Below, piece by piece: positions 34,314-48,700 of a DNA stretch of 64,000 nt. The position numbers were made by a program, and so were the translations under genes. The notes under the pieces are model-generated. The model was given only the letters and a program-made list of their open reading frames with translations. It was not told the origin of the DNA and searched no databases. The number at the start of each line of letters is the position of its first letter. The stretch's first letter is position 1. The stretch covers positions 3,065,001 to 3,129,000 of the forward strand of contig NC_060214.1 in NCBI RefSeq assembly GCF_021130785.1, in the 5' to 3' direction. This DNA is from Homalodisca vitripennis. Taxonomy: Eukaryota > Arthropoda > Insecta > Hemiptera > Cicadellidae.

Positions 34314-37300
34314 ATCCTATATAGGAATACAGAGAAGTAAAATACAGCATAGAAGTAAGTTATATACTTTAACCCGTAAAAAACAGTGAACAGTTTCTGT
34401 AAGATAGTCAAGGCACGTTTCCGGTTGACACAGAAGGAATTAACAGGGAACACCTTATCTGATTTGTTCTGACAGTCAATTTCCACTCTAGCACTGCCTG
34501 CAAACCTAATCCGAGAATCTCTCTTAGCATCCTGTATAGGAATTCAGAGAAGTAAAATACAGCATAGAAGTAAGTTATATACTTTACCCAGAGTAAAAAC
34601 AGTGAACAGTTTCTGTAAGATAGTCAAGGCACGTTTCCGGTTGTCACAGAAGGAATTAACTAGGAACACCTTGTCTCATTTGTTCTGACAGTCAATTTCC
34701 ACTCTAGCACTGCCTGCAAACCTAATCCGAGAATCTCTCTTAGCATCCTGTATAGGAATACAGGGAAGTAAAATACAGCATAGAAGTAAGTTATATACTT
34801 TACCCTGAGTAAAAACAGTGAACAGTTTCTGTAAGATAGTCAAGGCACGTTTCCGGTTGTCACAGAAGGAATTAACAGGGAACACCTTGTCTGATTTGTT
34901 CTGACAGTCAATTTCCACTCTAGCACTGCCTGCAAACCTAATCTGAGAATCTCTCTTAGCATCTTGCATAGGAATACAGAGAAGTAAAATACAGCATAGA
35001 AGTAAGTTATATACTTTACCCAGAGTAAAAACAGTGAACAGTTTCTGTAAGATAGTCAAGGCACATTTCCGGTTGTCACAGAAGGAATTAACTAGGAACA
35101 CCTTGTCTGATTTGTTCTGACAGTCAATTTTCACTCTAGCACTGCCTGCAAACCTAATCCGAGAATCTCTCTTAGCATCCTATATAGGAATACAGAGAAG
35201 TAAAATACAGCATAGAAGTAAGTTATATACTTTACCCGTAAAAACAGTGAACAGTTTCTGTAAGATAGTCAAGGCACGTTTCCGGTTGTCACAGAAGGAA
35301 TTAACTAGGAACACCTTGTCTCATTTGTTCTGACAGTCAATTTCCACTCTAGCACTGCCTGCAAACCTAATCCGAGAATCTCTCTTAGCATCCTGTATAG
35401 GAATACAGAGAAGTAAAATACAGTATAGAAGTAAGTTATATACTTTACCCAGAGTAAAAACAGTGAACAGTTTCTGTAAGATAGTCAAGGCACATTTCCG
35501 GTTGTCACAGAAGGAATTAACTAGGAACACCTTGTCTGATTTGTTCTGACAGTCAATTTCCACTCTAGCACTGCCTGCAAACCTAATCCGAGAATCTCTC
35601 TTAGCATCCTGTATAGGAATACAGAGAAGTAAAATACAGCATAGAAGTAAGTTATATACTTTACCCTGAGTAAAAACAGTGAAACAGTTTCTGTAAGATA
35701 GTCAAGGCACGTTTCCGGTTGTCACAGAAGGAATTAACAGAGAACACCTTGGCTGATTTGTTCTGACAGTCAATTTCCACTCTAGCACTGCCTGCAAACC
35801 TAATCCGAGAATGTCTCTTAGCATCCTGTATAGGAATACAGAGAAGTAAAATACAGCATAGAAGTAAGTTATATACTTTACCCAGAGTAAAAACAGTGAA
35901 CCGTTTCTGTAAGATAATCAAGGCACGTTTCCGTTTGTCTCAAAAGGAATTAACAGGGAACACCTTGCCTGAGTTGTTTTGACAGACAATTTCCACTCTA
36001 GCACTGCCTGCAAACCTAATCCGAGAATCTCTCTTAGCATCCTGTATAGGAATACAGAGAAGTAAAATACAGCATAGAAGTAAGTTATATACTTTACCCA
36101 GAGTAAAAACCGTGAACACTTTCTGTAAGATAGTCAAGGCACGTTTCCGGTTGTCTCAAAAGGAATTAACAGTGAACACCTTGTCTCATTTGTTCTGACA
36201 GTCAATTTCCACTCTAGCACTGCCTGCAAACCTAATCCGAGAATCCCTCTTAGCATCCTGTATAGGAATACAGAGAAGTAAAATACAGCATAGAAGTAAG
36301 TTATATACTTTACCCACCCAGAGTAAAAACAGTGAACAGTTTCTGTAAGATAGTCAAGGCACGTTTCGGTTGTCACAGAAGGAAATTAACAGAGAACACC
36401 TTGTCTGAGTTGTTCTGACAGTCAATTTCCACTCTAGCACGGCCTGCAAACCTAATCCGAGAATCTCTCTTAGCATCTTGTATAGGAATACAGAGAAGTA
36501 AAATACAGCATAGAAGGAAGTTATATACTTTACCCAGAGTAAAAACAGTGAACCGTTTCTGTAAGATAATCAAGGCACGTTTCCGGTTGTCACAGAAGGA
36601 ATTAACTAGGAACACCTTGTCTCATTTGTTCTGACAGTCAATTTCCACTCTAGCACTGCCTGCAAACCTAATCCGAGAATCTCTCTTAGCATCCTGTATA
36701 GGAATACAGAGAAGTAAAATACAGCATAGAAGTAAGTTATATACTTTACCCAGAGTAAAAACCGTGAACACTTTCTGTAAGATTGTCAAGGCACGTTTCC
36801 GGTTGTCACAGAAGGAATTAACAAGGAACACCTTGTCTGATTTGTTCTGACAGTCAATTTACACTCTAGCACTGCCTGCAAACATAATCCGAGAATCTCT
36901 CTTAGCATCCTGTATAGGAATTCAGAGAATTAAAATACAGCATAGAAGTAAGTTATATACCTTACCCAGAGTAAAAACAGTGAACAGTTTCTGTAAGATA
37001 GTCAAGGCACGTTTCCGGTTGACACAGAAGGAATTAACAGGGAACACCTTATCTGATTTTTTCTGACAGTCAATTTCCACTCTAGCACTGCCTGCAAACC
37101 TAATCCGAGAATCTTTCTTAGCATCCTGTATAGGAATTCAGAGAAGTAAAATACAGCATAGAAGTAAAGTTATATACTTTACCCAGAGTAAAAACAGTGA
37201 ACAGTTTCTGTAAGATAGTCAAGGCACATTTCCGGTTGTAACAGAAGGAATTAACTAGGAACACCTTGTCTGAGTTGTTCTGACAGTCAATTTCCACTCT

Positions 37301-39775
37301 AGCACGGCCTGCAAACCTAATCCGAGAATCTCTCTTAGCATCTTGTATAGGAATACAGAGAAGTAAAATACAGCATAGAAGTAAAGTTATATACTTTACC
37401 CAGAGTAAAAACAGTGAACAGTTTCTGTAAGATAGTCAAGGCACGTTTTCCGGTTGTCACAGAAGGAATTAACAGAGAACACCTTGTCTGAGTTGTTCTG
37501 ACAGTCAATTTCCACTCTAGCACGGCCTGCCAAAACCTAATCCGAGAATCTCTCTTAGCATCCTGTATAGGAATACAGAGAAGTAAAATACAGCATAGAA
37601 GTAAGTTATATACTTTACCCAGAGTAAAAACCGTGAACACTTTCTGTAAGATTGTCAAGGCACGTTTCCGGTTGTCACAGAAGGAATTAACAAGGAACAC
37701 CTTGTCTGATTTGTTCTGACAGTCAATTTACACTCTAGCACTGCCTGCAAACATAATCCGAGAATCTCTCTTAGCATCCTGTATAGGAATTCAGAGAAGT
37801 AAAATACAGCATAGAAGTAAGTTATATACCTTACCCAGAGTAAAAACAGTGAACAGTTTCTGTAAGATAGTCAAGGCACGTTTCCGGTTGACACAGAAGG
37901 AATTAACAGGGAACACCTTATCTGATTTGTTCTGACAGTCAATTTCCACTCTAGCACTGCCTGCAAACCTAATCCGAGAATCTTTCTTAGCATCCTGTAT
38001 AGGAATTCAGAGAAGTAAAATACAGCATAGAAGTAAGTTATATACTTTACCCAGAGTAAAAAAACAGTGAACAGTTTCTGTAAGATAGTCAAGGCACATT
38101 TCCGGTTGTAACAGAAGGAATTAACTAGGAACACCTTGTCTCATTTGTTCTGACAGTCAATTTCCACTCTAGCACTGCCTGCAAACCTAATCCGAGAATC
38201 TCTCTTAGCATCCTGTATAGGAATACAGAGAAGTAAAATACAGCATAGAAGTAAGTTATATATACTTTACCCTGAGTAAAAAACAGTGAACAGTTTCTGT
38301 AAGATAGTCAAGGCACGTTTCCGGTTGTCACAGAAGGAATTAACAGGGAACACCTTGTCTGATTTGTTCTGACAGTCAATTTCCACTCTAGCACTGCCTG
38401 CAAACCTAATCCGAGAATCTCTCTTAGCATCTTGTATAGGAATACAGAGAAGTAAAATACAGCATAGAAGTAAGTTATATACTTTACCCAGAGTAAAAAC
38501 AGTGAACAGTTTCTGTAAGATAGTCCAAGGCACATTTCCGGTTGTCACAGAAGGAATTAATTAGGAACACCTTGTCTGATTTGTTCTGACAGTCAATTTC
38601 CACTCTAGCACTGCCTGCAAACCTAATCCGAGAATCTCTCTTAGCATCCTGTATAGGAATACAGAGAAGTAAAAATACAGCATAGAAGTAAGTTATATAC
38701 TTTACCCAGAGTAAAAACAGTGAACAGTTTTCTGTAAGATAGTCAAGGCACGTTTCCGGTTGTCACAGAAGGAATTAGCAAGGAACACCTTGTCTCATTT
38801 GTTCTGACAGTCAATTTCCACTCTAGCACTGCCTGCAAACCTAATCCGAGAATCTCTCTTAGCATCCTGTATAGGAATACAAAGAAGTAAAATACAGCAT
38901 AGATGTAAGTTATATACTTTACCCAGAGTAAAAACAGTGAACCGTTTCTGTAAGATAGTCAAGGCACGTTTCCGTTTGTCTCAAAAGGAATTAACAGGGA
39001 ACACCTTGTCTGAGTTGTTTTGACAGACAATTGCCACTCTAGCACTGCCTGCAAACCTAATCCGAGAATCTCTCTTAGCATCCTGTATAGGAATACAGAG
39101 AAGTAAAATACAGCATAGAAGTAAGTTATATACTTTACCAAGAGTTAAAATAGTGAACCGTTTCAGTAAGATAATCAAGGCACGTTTCCGGTTGTCTCAA
39201 AATGAGTTAACAGGGAACACCTTGTCTGAGTTGTTCTGACAGACAATTTCCACTCTAGCACTGCCTGCAAACCTAATCCGAGAATCTCTCTTAGCATCCT
39301 GTATAGGAATACAGAGAAGTAAAATACAGCATAGATGTAAGTTATATACTTTACCCAGAGTAAAAACAGTGAAACCGTTTTCTGTAAGATAATCAAGGCA
39401 CGTTTCCGTTTGTCTCAAAAGGAATTAACAGGGAACACCTTGCCTGAGTTGTTCTGACAGACAATTTCCACTCTAGCACTGCCTGCAAACCTAATCCGAG
39501 AATCTCTCTTAGCATCCTGTATAGGAATACAGAGAAGTAAAATACAGCATAGAAGTAAGTTTATATACTTTACCCAGAGTAAAAACCGTGAACACTTTCT
39601 GTAAGATAGTCAAGGCACGTTTCCGGTTGTCACAGAAGGAATTAACAAGGAACACCTTGTCTGATTTGTTCTGACAGTCCAATTTCCACTCTAGCACTGC
39701 CTGAAAACCTAATCCCAGAATCTCTCTTCGCACCTTTAATAGGAATGTAGAGAAGTAAAATACAGCATAGAAGTA
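34314..39775 (-). repeat. 216-bp satellite array, right block (about 25 copies)
   Basis: Continuation of the block at 27042-29327, same unit and orientation. Small variants recur in groups: GACAGACAATT versus GACAGTCAATT, TCTTGTATAGG versus TCCTGTATAGG, GTCTCAAAAGG versus GTCACAGAAGG. Neighbouring multi-unit segments are near-duplicates (compare 36730-37130 with 37600-38000), so larger blocks have been copied recently. The last copy (39600-39775) is worn (TTCGCACCTTTAATAGG) and ends in the intron-like part. On minus, putative intron 35448-35393 is an example: donor GTAAAGT, acceptor CTATACAG. Confidence 0.95.
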
Positions 39776-39884
39776 AAAATTTTCCTCTCAAAACATCTGA
39801 CGGTTTACCACAATTACATTCAAATATTATTATTGTTTAATTTGATTGATGCGGAGAAGTGGATAAAAACATTTAATTTCATTG

Positions 39885-40970
39885 CCTTGATATATGTTGG
39901 TCTGTCGTCACGATATCTCGAAAGCAAACTGACGGATGGCTTAGAGACTTGAAAGTTTGCATGAAACTTAATAAAGGTATGAGAAACACTGATTTCGATT
40001 AGGGTGCATGTTACTTCACGAGATTTGTCTGAGCGTTAGTGAATTTTTTTATACTGGTATTTAAGGACACCAATAGGGCAATGAGAAAGGAAATCTTTAA
40101 ACAAATTTAGTACACTAATAAAAGATTTTGACAGGTGATATATTTACATATGTAGCCAACACATACTACACACACACATCATTTCAATTTGATTAAGTCT
40201 ATAGACTTTTATTATTCAAACTATATTTATTAATTTAATTTAATGAAAAATGTTAATCATCATGTGAAAAGTTATCTTGAGAAAGATTTCAACTGTAGAC
40301 CTGAACTTTTGTATGAAAATTCATTCTTCATTGACGAAATTGAGTTATGGTTTGTTTTTTACCTGTAGAATTAGCTAAGCTTTATAGAAGTCAATCACTT
40401 TAGAGGTTGAGCGTTGGGGATAGTTTTTACGTTGGTCTTGTGGTTATGGTGGAAACGAGAAAATATCAGAATTCCCATAATAAATCTGAGAAGAGAGAAC
40501 AATAATGGGAGGTTTCAATTTGTTAAATTTGTATTCATAGAGGTCAACCATAAAATAATAAAGTTGGAAGTCAATATTACGTGTTACGTAATGGTGTCAC
40601 CAGAATTGATTCAAGCGCACTCTTGAGCTGTAGTACCGTCCCTATTGAACTGCGAACCTTTATTGTTTGAACGCTGATAAAAAATTGAACTTAATGAACA
40701 AATATAAGAATGTATGATGTGGCAAGGTATCTTGAGAAATATTTCATATGTAACCTTTTAACTTCATATGAAACTTCATTTCTAAATAGACAAGAACGCT
40801 AAGATGTTGCATGTCCAACCATAGAATTTTGCAGAATGTCCGTTAAGTCTGTGACTCAGTAGGCCGACACAATTTCATAGCCTCATATTGGTATTCTAGC
40901 AATATTTTATATGATTTTGATTTTTTTCTTTAAATAATATAGTTGATACAGGTAAAGTCTTCATGTTGAA
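39885..40970 (+). mobile_element. probable dispersed-repeat segment (tentative)
   Basis: It starts TTGGTCTGTCGTCACGATAT and CTCGAAAGCAAACTGACGGA, wording that I associate with abundant insect repeats. Two diverged internal copies share TATCTTGAGAAA.ATTTC with a following TATGAAAATTCATT / TATGAAACTTCATT block (about 40270 and 40726, 450 bp apart). No coding domain; the frame at 40414-40626 is anonymous. Confidence 0.3.
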
Positions 40971-42251
40971 TCCAGTTAAAAAGTTTTGGGGTTTTCATTG
41001 CATGATTACTCCTACGAAAAGTAAATAGCACTTCGCAACTTATGAAAGGAAGGACTTAACTTAAGGTGGTAATTATGTCTCGTAGCCCTCAGTTTCCGGA
41101 GTATGCGTTTTTATTTAAGAAAACCTGAACAAAATCTCAAATTTCTCTATACACATCATAGGCTGTTTCGTGTTCTTAACTAATGCAATCAATTCCACCT
41201 ATGAAACACCATAATTAATATATTTAACTTTCTGCAGTTTGTCTGGTACATTTATCACTTATTCTCTACCTCTCAATATTTATTTTCGATTGTTATTTAT
41301 TTTACTCCTCCTGTTTACGCTATTTCCTGGTTTATTGGTCACTTTCCAATACACAATATTCTGTTTATTTATCAACTTATTTTATACGAAGAATGCATTT
41401 TCCTAATTAATATAAAATTATTACATAAGCTTATATATGATAAATGCGTACTAAAGGATCATATATTCATATAATCCTTTAGTACGCATTTATTAAGTAC
41501 AAAAATGTCAGATCTTGAAACATGAGAAATGTACTATAAATTCCATCTCTAACAAGTGCAAATAGACTGTTTGATTGGACTATTTCAGAAAAATATCATT
41601 TCACATTCAACGACTATTTTGGAAAACTCATCATAACACAAGGAATGTCCAGGGAGGACTGTCATAATCTGGAACAGCGAAACTAATCATCATCGGGACA
41701 ACTGTTACCTAGGGCTACAGAATAATGAAAATGACAGCCATCATCTCCCAAACTACTCTAAGCTCCTCGATATTATTAATATTATTTAATTTCTCAATTT
41801 TGGTACTTAATATTTCATTTTCAAGTCAGACAAACAACTTTCCTCGACATAAAAGCTGCTGAAACTCCGACTCTGTAAATATATTTTTATGCTCTTCTTA
41901 TGAAATGTCTTTTAACCCAATTTTAGCTTATCAAATGTTTTGAAAAAATTTTCAAACCTTAAGCATTGCTATAGAAAGTATGTATTGAATACAATTTGGT
42001 ATTTGTAATAAAAAATAAATTCGTATGTTTGCTATAATTGATGAAATAATAATTTTTTATAGTGATATAAAATTAACAGAAGTCACTTTTAAGAGGAAAA
42101 CTAAGCTGTGTGTAATGTTTCAGTGAGAGTTAAAGAAAATATTAAATTTGTTTCAAAATCTTTTCACTGTCTAGAATAAGCGAATCATGAAAGACTATCA
42201 GCAGATCATTAGAAACTTTTGTCGCTCGGCTTGTTTTCCTTAGGAGAGGGG
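40971..42251. other. AT-rich stretch, no supported gene
   Basis: It contains the 20-bp inverted repeat listed separately. Otherwise nothing recognised. Confidence 0.5.
41440..41493. repeat. perfect 20-bp inverted repeat with 14-bp loop
   Basis: Left arm ATAAATGCGTACTAAAGGAT (41440-41459); the right arm (41474-41493) is its exact reverse complement. A 20-bp perfect match is far beyond chance at this distance. Candidates are a fold-back/MITE relic, a hairpin RNA or a recombination scar. Confidence 0.9.
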
Positions 42252-43334
<1,083 letters not shown>

Positions 43335-43336
43335 TA

Positions 43337-43386
<50 letters not shown>
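43335..43386 (+). repeat. (TA)n microsatellite
   Basis: Run of TA dinucleotides, briefly interrupted near its start. Confidence 0.95.
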
Positions 43387-43390
<4 letters not shown>

Positions 43391-43734
43391 TACCATGCAA
43401 AACCGAAGAATTTTTATCCTACGATTTTTGCAACGGTTAGTTATCCAATTCTTATCTTTTTTGGGTTTAGACGGTTACCGGCCATCTAAATGCAACTAAG
43501 AAAGATAATATCATTGTTTAGAAATGTCTACTTTAAATATCTAAGACTCCTCGTAGTGGGGTCAAACGTTTTTCCATTCAATTTTCTGTCTTTGAAGATT
43601 ACATAAACATGTACCAGCCTACAACCTAAAAAGCTCCTTTCTTGTTAGTCCAAGTTATTGCGGATAAACATAAATGTTATGTACCTTTTAAATTAAGTAA
43701 CCAACTCCTAACTTAATCGGTAGACCTTTGAGTG

Positions 43735-44585
43735 CTTATTTAACATTTTCACGAACAAAGTTACGAGTACCGCGATACTGTGGGTAGATACTTTATAACA
43801 AATCTTGTTATATAACGGCAATGACCTATCAAACATTCACTCCTATTTAACATTTTCACGAACAAAGTTACGAGTACCGCGATACTGTGGGTAGATACTT
43901 TATAACAAACCTTGTTATAGAACGGCAATCACCTATCAACCATTCACTCCTATTTAACATTTTCACGAACCAAGTTACGAGTACCGCGATACTGTGGGTA
44001 GATACTTTATAACAAACCTTGTTATAGAACGGCAATGACCTATCAACCATTCACTCCTATTTAACATTTTCACGAACAAAGTTACGAGTACCGCGATACT
44101 GTGGGTAGATACTTTATAACAAATCTTGTTTTAGAACGGCAATGACCTATCAAACATTCACTCCTATTTAACATTTTCACGAACAAAGTTACGAGTACCC
44201 GCGATACTGTGGGTAGATACTTTATAACAAACCTTGTTTTAGAACGGCAATGACCTATCAACCATTCACTCCTATTTAACATTTTCACGAACAAAGTTAC
44301 GAGTACCGCGATACTGTGGGTAGATACTTTATAACAAACCTTGTTATAGAACGGCAATGACCTATCAACCATTCACTCCTATTTAACATTTTCACGAACA
44401 AAGTTACGAGTACCGCGATACTGTGGGTAGATACTTTATAACAAACCTTGTTATAGAACAGCAATGACGTATCAAACCATTCACTCCTATTTAACATTTT
44501 CACGAACAAAGTTACGAGTACCGCGATACTGTGGGTAGATACTTTATAACAAACCTTGTTATAGAACGGCAATGACCTATCAAAT
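43735..44585 (+). repeat. 107-bp satellite array, eight copies
   Basis: ACGAGTACC starts the marker in each unit at 43763, 43870, 43977, 44084, 44191, 44299, 44406 and 44514 (107-108 bp). Copies are nearly identical. Each unit carries a dyad TATAACAA-ACC-TTGTTATA; two copies have TTGTTTTA instead. Minus-strand frames through it are broken by the 107-bp period and are not genes. Confidence 0.95.
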
Positions 44586-45540
44586 ATTCAATCCATTAAG
44601 CAAGAATAACGGCGTTTTAACTGCTAAAGTCAATTGAATTAATTTTACTGCGTGAACCGCAGAACTGGGGCAATAAATGTCACTGTTTATTATCTGATAG
44701 ATTTATAACTCCTAACTGGAGATTTCTGATGTAAATAAATGCTTCAATGCCATTTTAAAATTTAGCAGTTAATGTGCCTACTTAAGTTTTATAATAGTTT
44801 TCATTTAAAAAATTTTATATTTTAAATACTTATCTAATATAAAACTACGTATATTTTATATGACAGTAACTTGATTAGACGTACATGAATTTATACTTTC
44901 AATTTGAATTATTATATATTTGTGAACAAAATATAATTTCTATATTATATATGTGTGCAAAAATGAAAGCCGTACTCTCTGTTACAGTGATGAGATTGTG
45001 ACGAATACTATTTAATTTTCTAAAGGGAGTAAACTATTACAAAAATTAAATAATTATTGAAGGAGATTATAAATTGACTTAAAGCGCTTTAAAAAAATAA
45101 TACGTTTCATCGCTAACAATAAGGTTATATTTTGTTACCGGTAATCAAACGTATTTTGTGAGTGGGGCGAAACTAACTTTTTTTCAGAAATACGATAAAA
45201 TTAACATTTACTTGTCACATTTCTTTATCTTACGGAATAAAAATATAACTTATACATAACATTTGAGGGAGAATTCATCAGTTCTTAAAATAAAATATGA
45301 CATTAGAATAGCCCATAGAATGCTCATGATTATTGTTTACCTACGACTAACTGCTACAGTAGACATTACTGAATACTACATTATCTCCCCCTTCACTTAC
45401 ATCTTCGGCTGTAATCTTGAACAATAATCTGTTGACGGGCACTGGAATACACTGATGGCGATGAACATATGTATGTAATAGAGACTACAGTAGCTTTGGT
45501 GTAAGAGATATATCAGTGCTACATTCCTGGGAGATAAGTT
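44586..45540. other. AT-rich stretch, nothing recognised
   Basis: No gene, RNA or repeat could be supported. Confidence 0.5.
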
Positions 45541-45584
45541 TTACTATACATACTATTTATTAATAATACGACTCTAGCCTATAC

Positions 45585-45752
45585 ACAGGCTGCTTGCCCA
45601 TGCAGGCTAATTTCCAAACGCTATGTAAAACAATTAACTTTTAGTTATTTATTGTACATATATTAATTACCAATTCCTATATTAATACTAACTGTAATAG
45701 TATTGTAATTATAGCGGAAATAAACTTTCATTAATTTAATTTAATTTCATCG
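45585..45752 (+). mobile_element. possible retroposon 3' end with (AATTT)n tail
   Basis: A short stem CTGC/GCAG (45590-45605), AATAAA at 45719-45724 and a tail of TTAATTTAATTTAATTT. The hairpin-to-AATAAA distance (about 115 bp) differs from T1-T4, so family membership is doubtful. Confidence 0.3.
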
Positions 45753-48700
45753 CCATGTCATGAATAATTTACCAACAGGCACGGCAGAGTGTATTAATAG
45801 TAGCTCTCTGTCGAGACATACATTAGAAGCTAATCTGGGTACAGAAAAGACGGATGTTTTCACTCAGATCTTCAACTGGGTAACGTTGAAAAGTGGTACA
45901 TTACTAATCAATAATGGAAAGATATCGAAATAGTGAGATAAAGTGATCTACTGTATACGTGTGGTTTACTGATGATTGTTGAAGTGAGTGAGGTTCCCTC
46001 AGTGCCAAAGACTTTAGTAAGCCTGCTAGGTTAATGTTTATGAGGAAGAAGCCCCGTGCCGCTGTGTTGTAGAGGCAGGAATTTAGCTTGAATTACCTTG
46101 TGCCCACTACCGCTTCATGATGCTTTGACATGAAATCCCGGATTGTGGTGACAACAATCCCTACACATATCCATTCTGAATATTCCCTCACTCCGGAGAT
46201 CGTATATAACATCGTATTGCTGTGTATTACAGTATTCCTCGCTTCATGCCGTTGTGAATATTATCACGGCTTAAACTATTAATAAAACATAACACTAAGG
46301 GTTTGGTTATGTTTTATGGAAATATTTAAGAATATCTTCCAAGAAAAGTTTTAAGAAAAATTATATTCTCCAAACATAAATAATCAATCATAGGTAAACA
46401 CAAATTACTCAGTATCTATTTAAATAATCAGTTGAATAAAATTATATATGGAACAGTTTTTATATTAAGACGTTGAATCCACTGGTTGGTTTTGTTCCAT
46501 ATTGTTGTATTTATACATAAAAAATCTCGTTTCATGCTAATCTGCATGAACCGAAGCTAAATGTAATTACTTATATAGCTAAAATTATATAAGTCAGATC
46601 TATTATTAATTTACTTGATTTATCAATGTATGATTACAGTATTAAATATTTATTTATTGACCTGCTACTATTTTTCCAATAATATCATATCTTTGCCTCT
46701 ATCGGATATCATAAATGGACAAATGATGCCTAAAAATACCAAGTAAAACACTGAACCAATTTCAATGAACTTTTGTATACATGTATTGTTGGTAGAACGT
46801 AAAATCTAGCGTAATTTTAATCACTATTAATGAACGTCTATTTCCTTTGTTGCGATTTTAAGGTTTCTTGAAAGAAGGGTTGATTGAACTTACTTCTAGA
46901 GTGTGTAAAGTTTAAGTAAGAGTATGTAGAACTGTTCCGTACAAACATAGTTTTATGAGAGTACATCTACATGTTTAATTAATAAACCTAAAGTTTAAAA
47001 ATTAGTTTTAATTTATAGTCTTGAAATTTAGAGTAGTCTTGATATTAACATCACTTCCTATATAAAACTTTACTGCAATCGCTGTTTAGTACAGAGTAAG
47101 AAAATATCCAGAGAAGAAAATAAAAAGTTTCAATAAACATATCCTTTAACTGTACATTATAGAAAATTCCAAGTTATAATCTAACCTTTACTACATACAT
47201 TCTGTTATAAAACCAATCTTAGTTGTCTTTTGACAGAAGTAAGCTTTTCTGTCCTGTGAATGTATATATATTTTCTTAATCAGGAAACTAGACCAAATCA
47301 ACAATAAACTATACAATGGCCTTAAGTATACACTATTTACAGATATTCTTGATTGTGGCAACAAGGCAAATTTAACCTTGGCAATAGAAATTTAGTTCAC
47401 TTGAACCAAAAGTGCTCTTTCAGGTGCAAAAGCTTTTCATTCACGAGTATGTCAATAATAAAGCATTTTGATATTACGTATAATTTATTATACTTGAATT
47501 GAATACAATATATTATGCATGTTTTACTCAATATTAATTGTATAATAATAAAAAAGCGAAGCGTGGCCGAGTCAGCTAGTATCTCAATAACTGTGACCCT
47601 AATTTATTATTGGGGGTTAAACTGTACGTTACTTAATCATAAATAAATTTTTGTTAAACTGCTTCTACACACCATTCTATGGAATTTAAGTGCTGAAATT
47701 ATATCTTAGACTAAAGCTTTCGCCCTGTTATTCACTTGATTTTATAGTGAGCCAATGAGCTGGATTTTGAAGAAAAACTTTAGTGCGAAATTTGTAAAAA
47801 ATCAGACAGAAATAATAAGCGCACTATGTACAAACAGACAAAATTTAGCGTTTTACTGCTGGAAGTCGATGGGTACATTAAATCCTACCCCCTAATGTTG
47901 GTATATTTATTTCTCTGGCAAGGCCGCCTTATAATATTCCTGTGTTATCAAGAGTGAAAATGGATAAAACTTTTACAAGTTAACGAAATGGACGATACAT
48001 GGCCCTTACCGGTCCATATTTAGTGCGTTTCTGTTGCACACGCTGACCTTATACAAGTAGTTACCCTAAACTTTTGTTATTGTATTTTGCACTTCTTATT
48101 CATAATTCCCAGGAAAATCACAGAAATAGTGGACATATAGCTTAATAAAGTGATTACAATCTACAGTCTCGGTTTCTCCTTTACAGACAACAACTGAAAT
48201 TTTACTTATTGCGTGTTAGTACATCAATGTAACTTTCCAATCCAAGAGTTGCTGCTTCATCCTGACCATTAGAAATCGTTACAAGACCACTGGGAATTAT
48301 TCTTATCGAGCTCGGATTAGTATCTGTTAGTACAATAAGGCTACAATACCCAAGCTCCTATTAATATCTCGAAAGAAACGCCTAATTTATGGTTAATTCT
48401 TTATTACACTTGACAAATCATTATTCATTAACAGAAAAAATTAGTGCATAGTTTAATACGAGTTAAAATCCATAGAAAATACACGTATGCATTCTATTTA
48501 CTCTTGTAATTTGAATGTGGACCATTAGAACAAAATATTCAAATTTAGTTCAAATAAAATAATACAATAAATATTTATGCTTGTCTATTCATATTATTTA
48601 CGGAAATTTCATGTAACCACTACAATTGATCATTAATGTATAATTTTTAAATCGTTGAGAAAATAAAAAACAGACAATTGGCGTCAACACATTCAGACGT

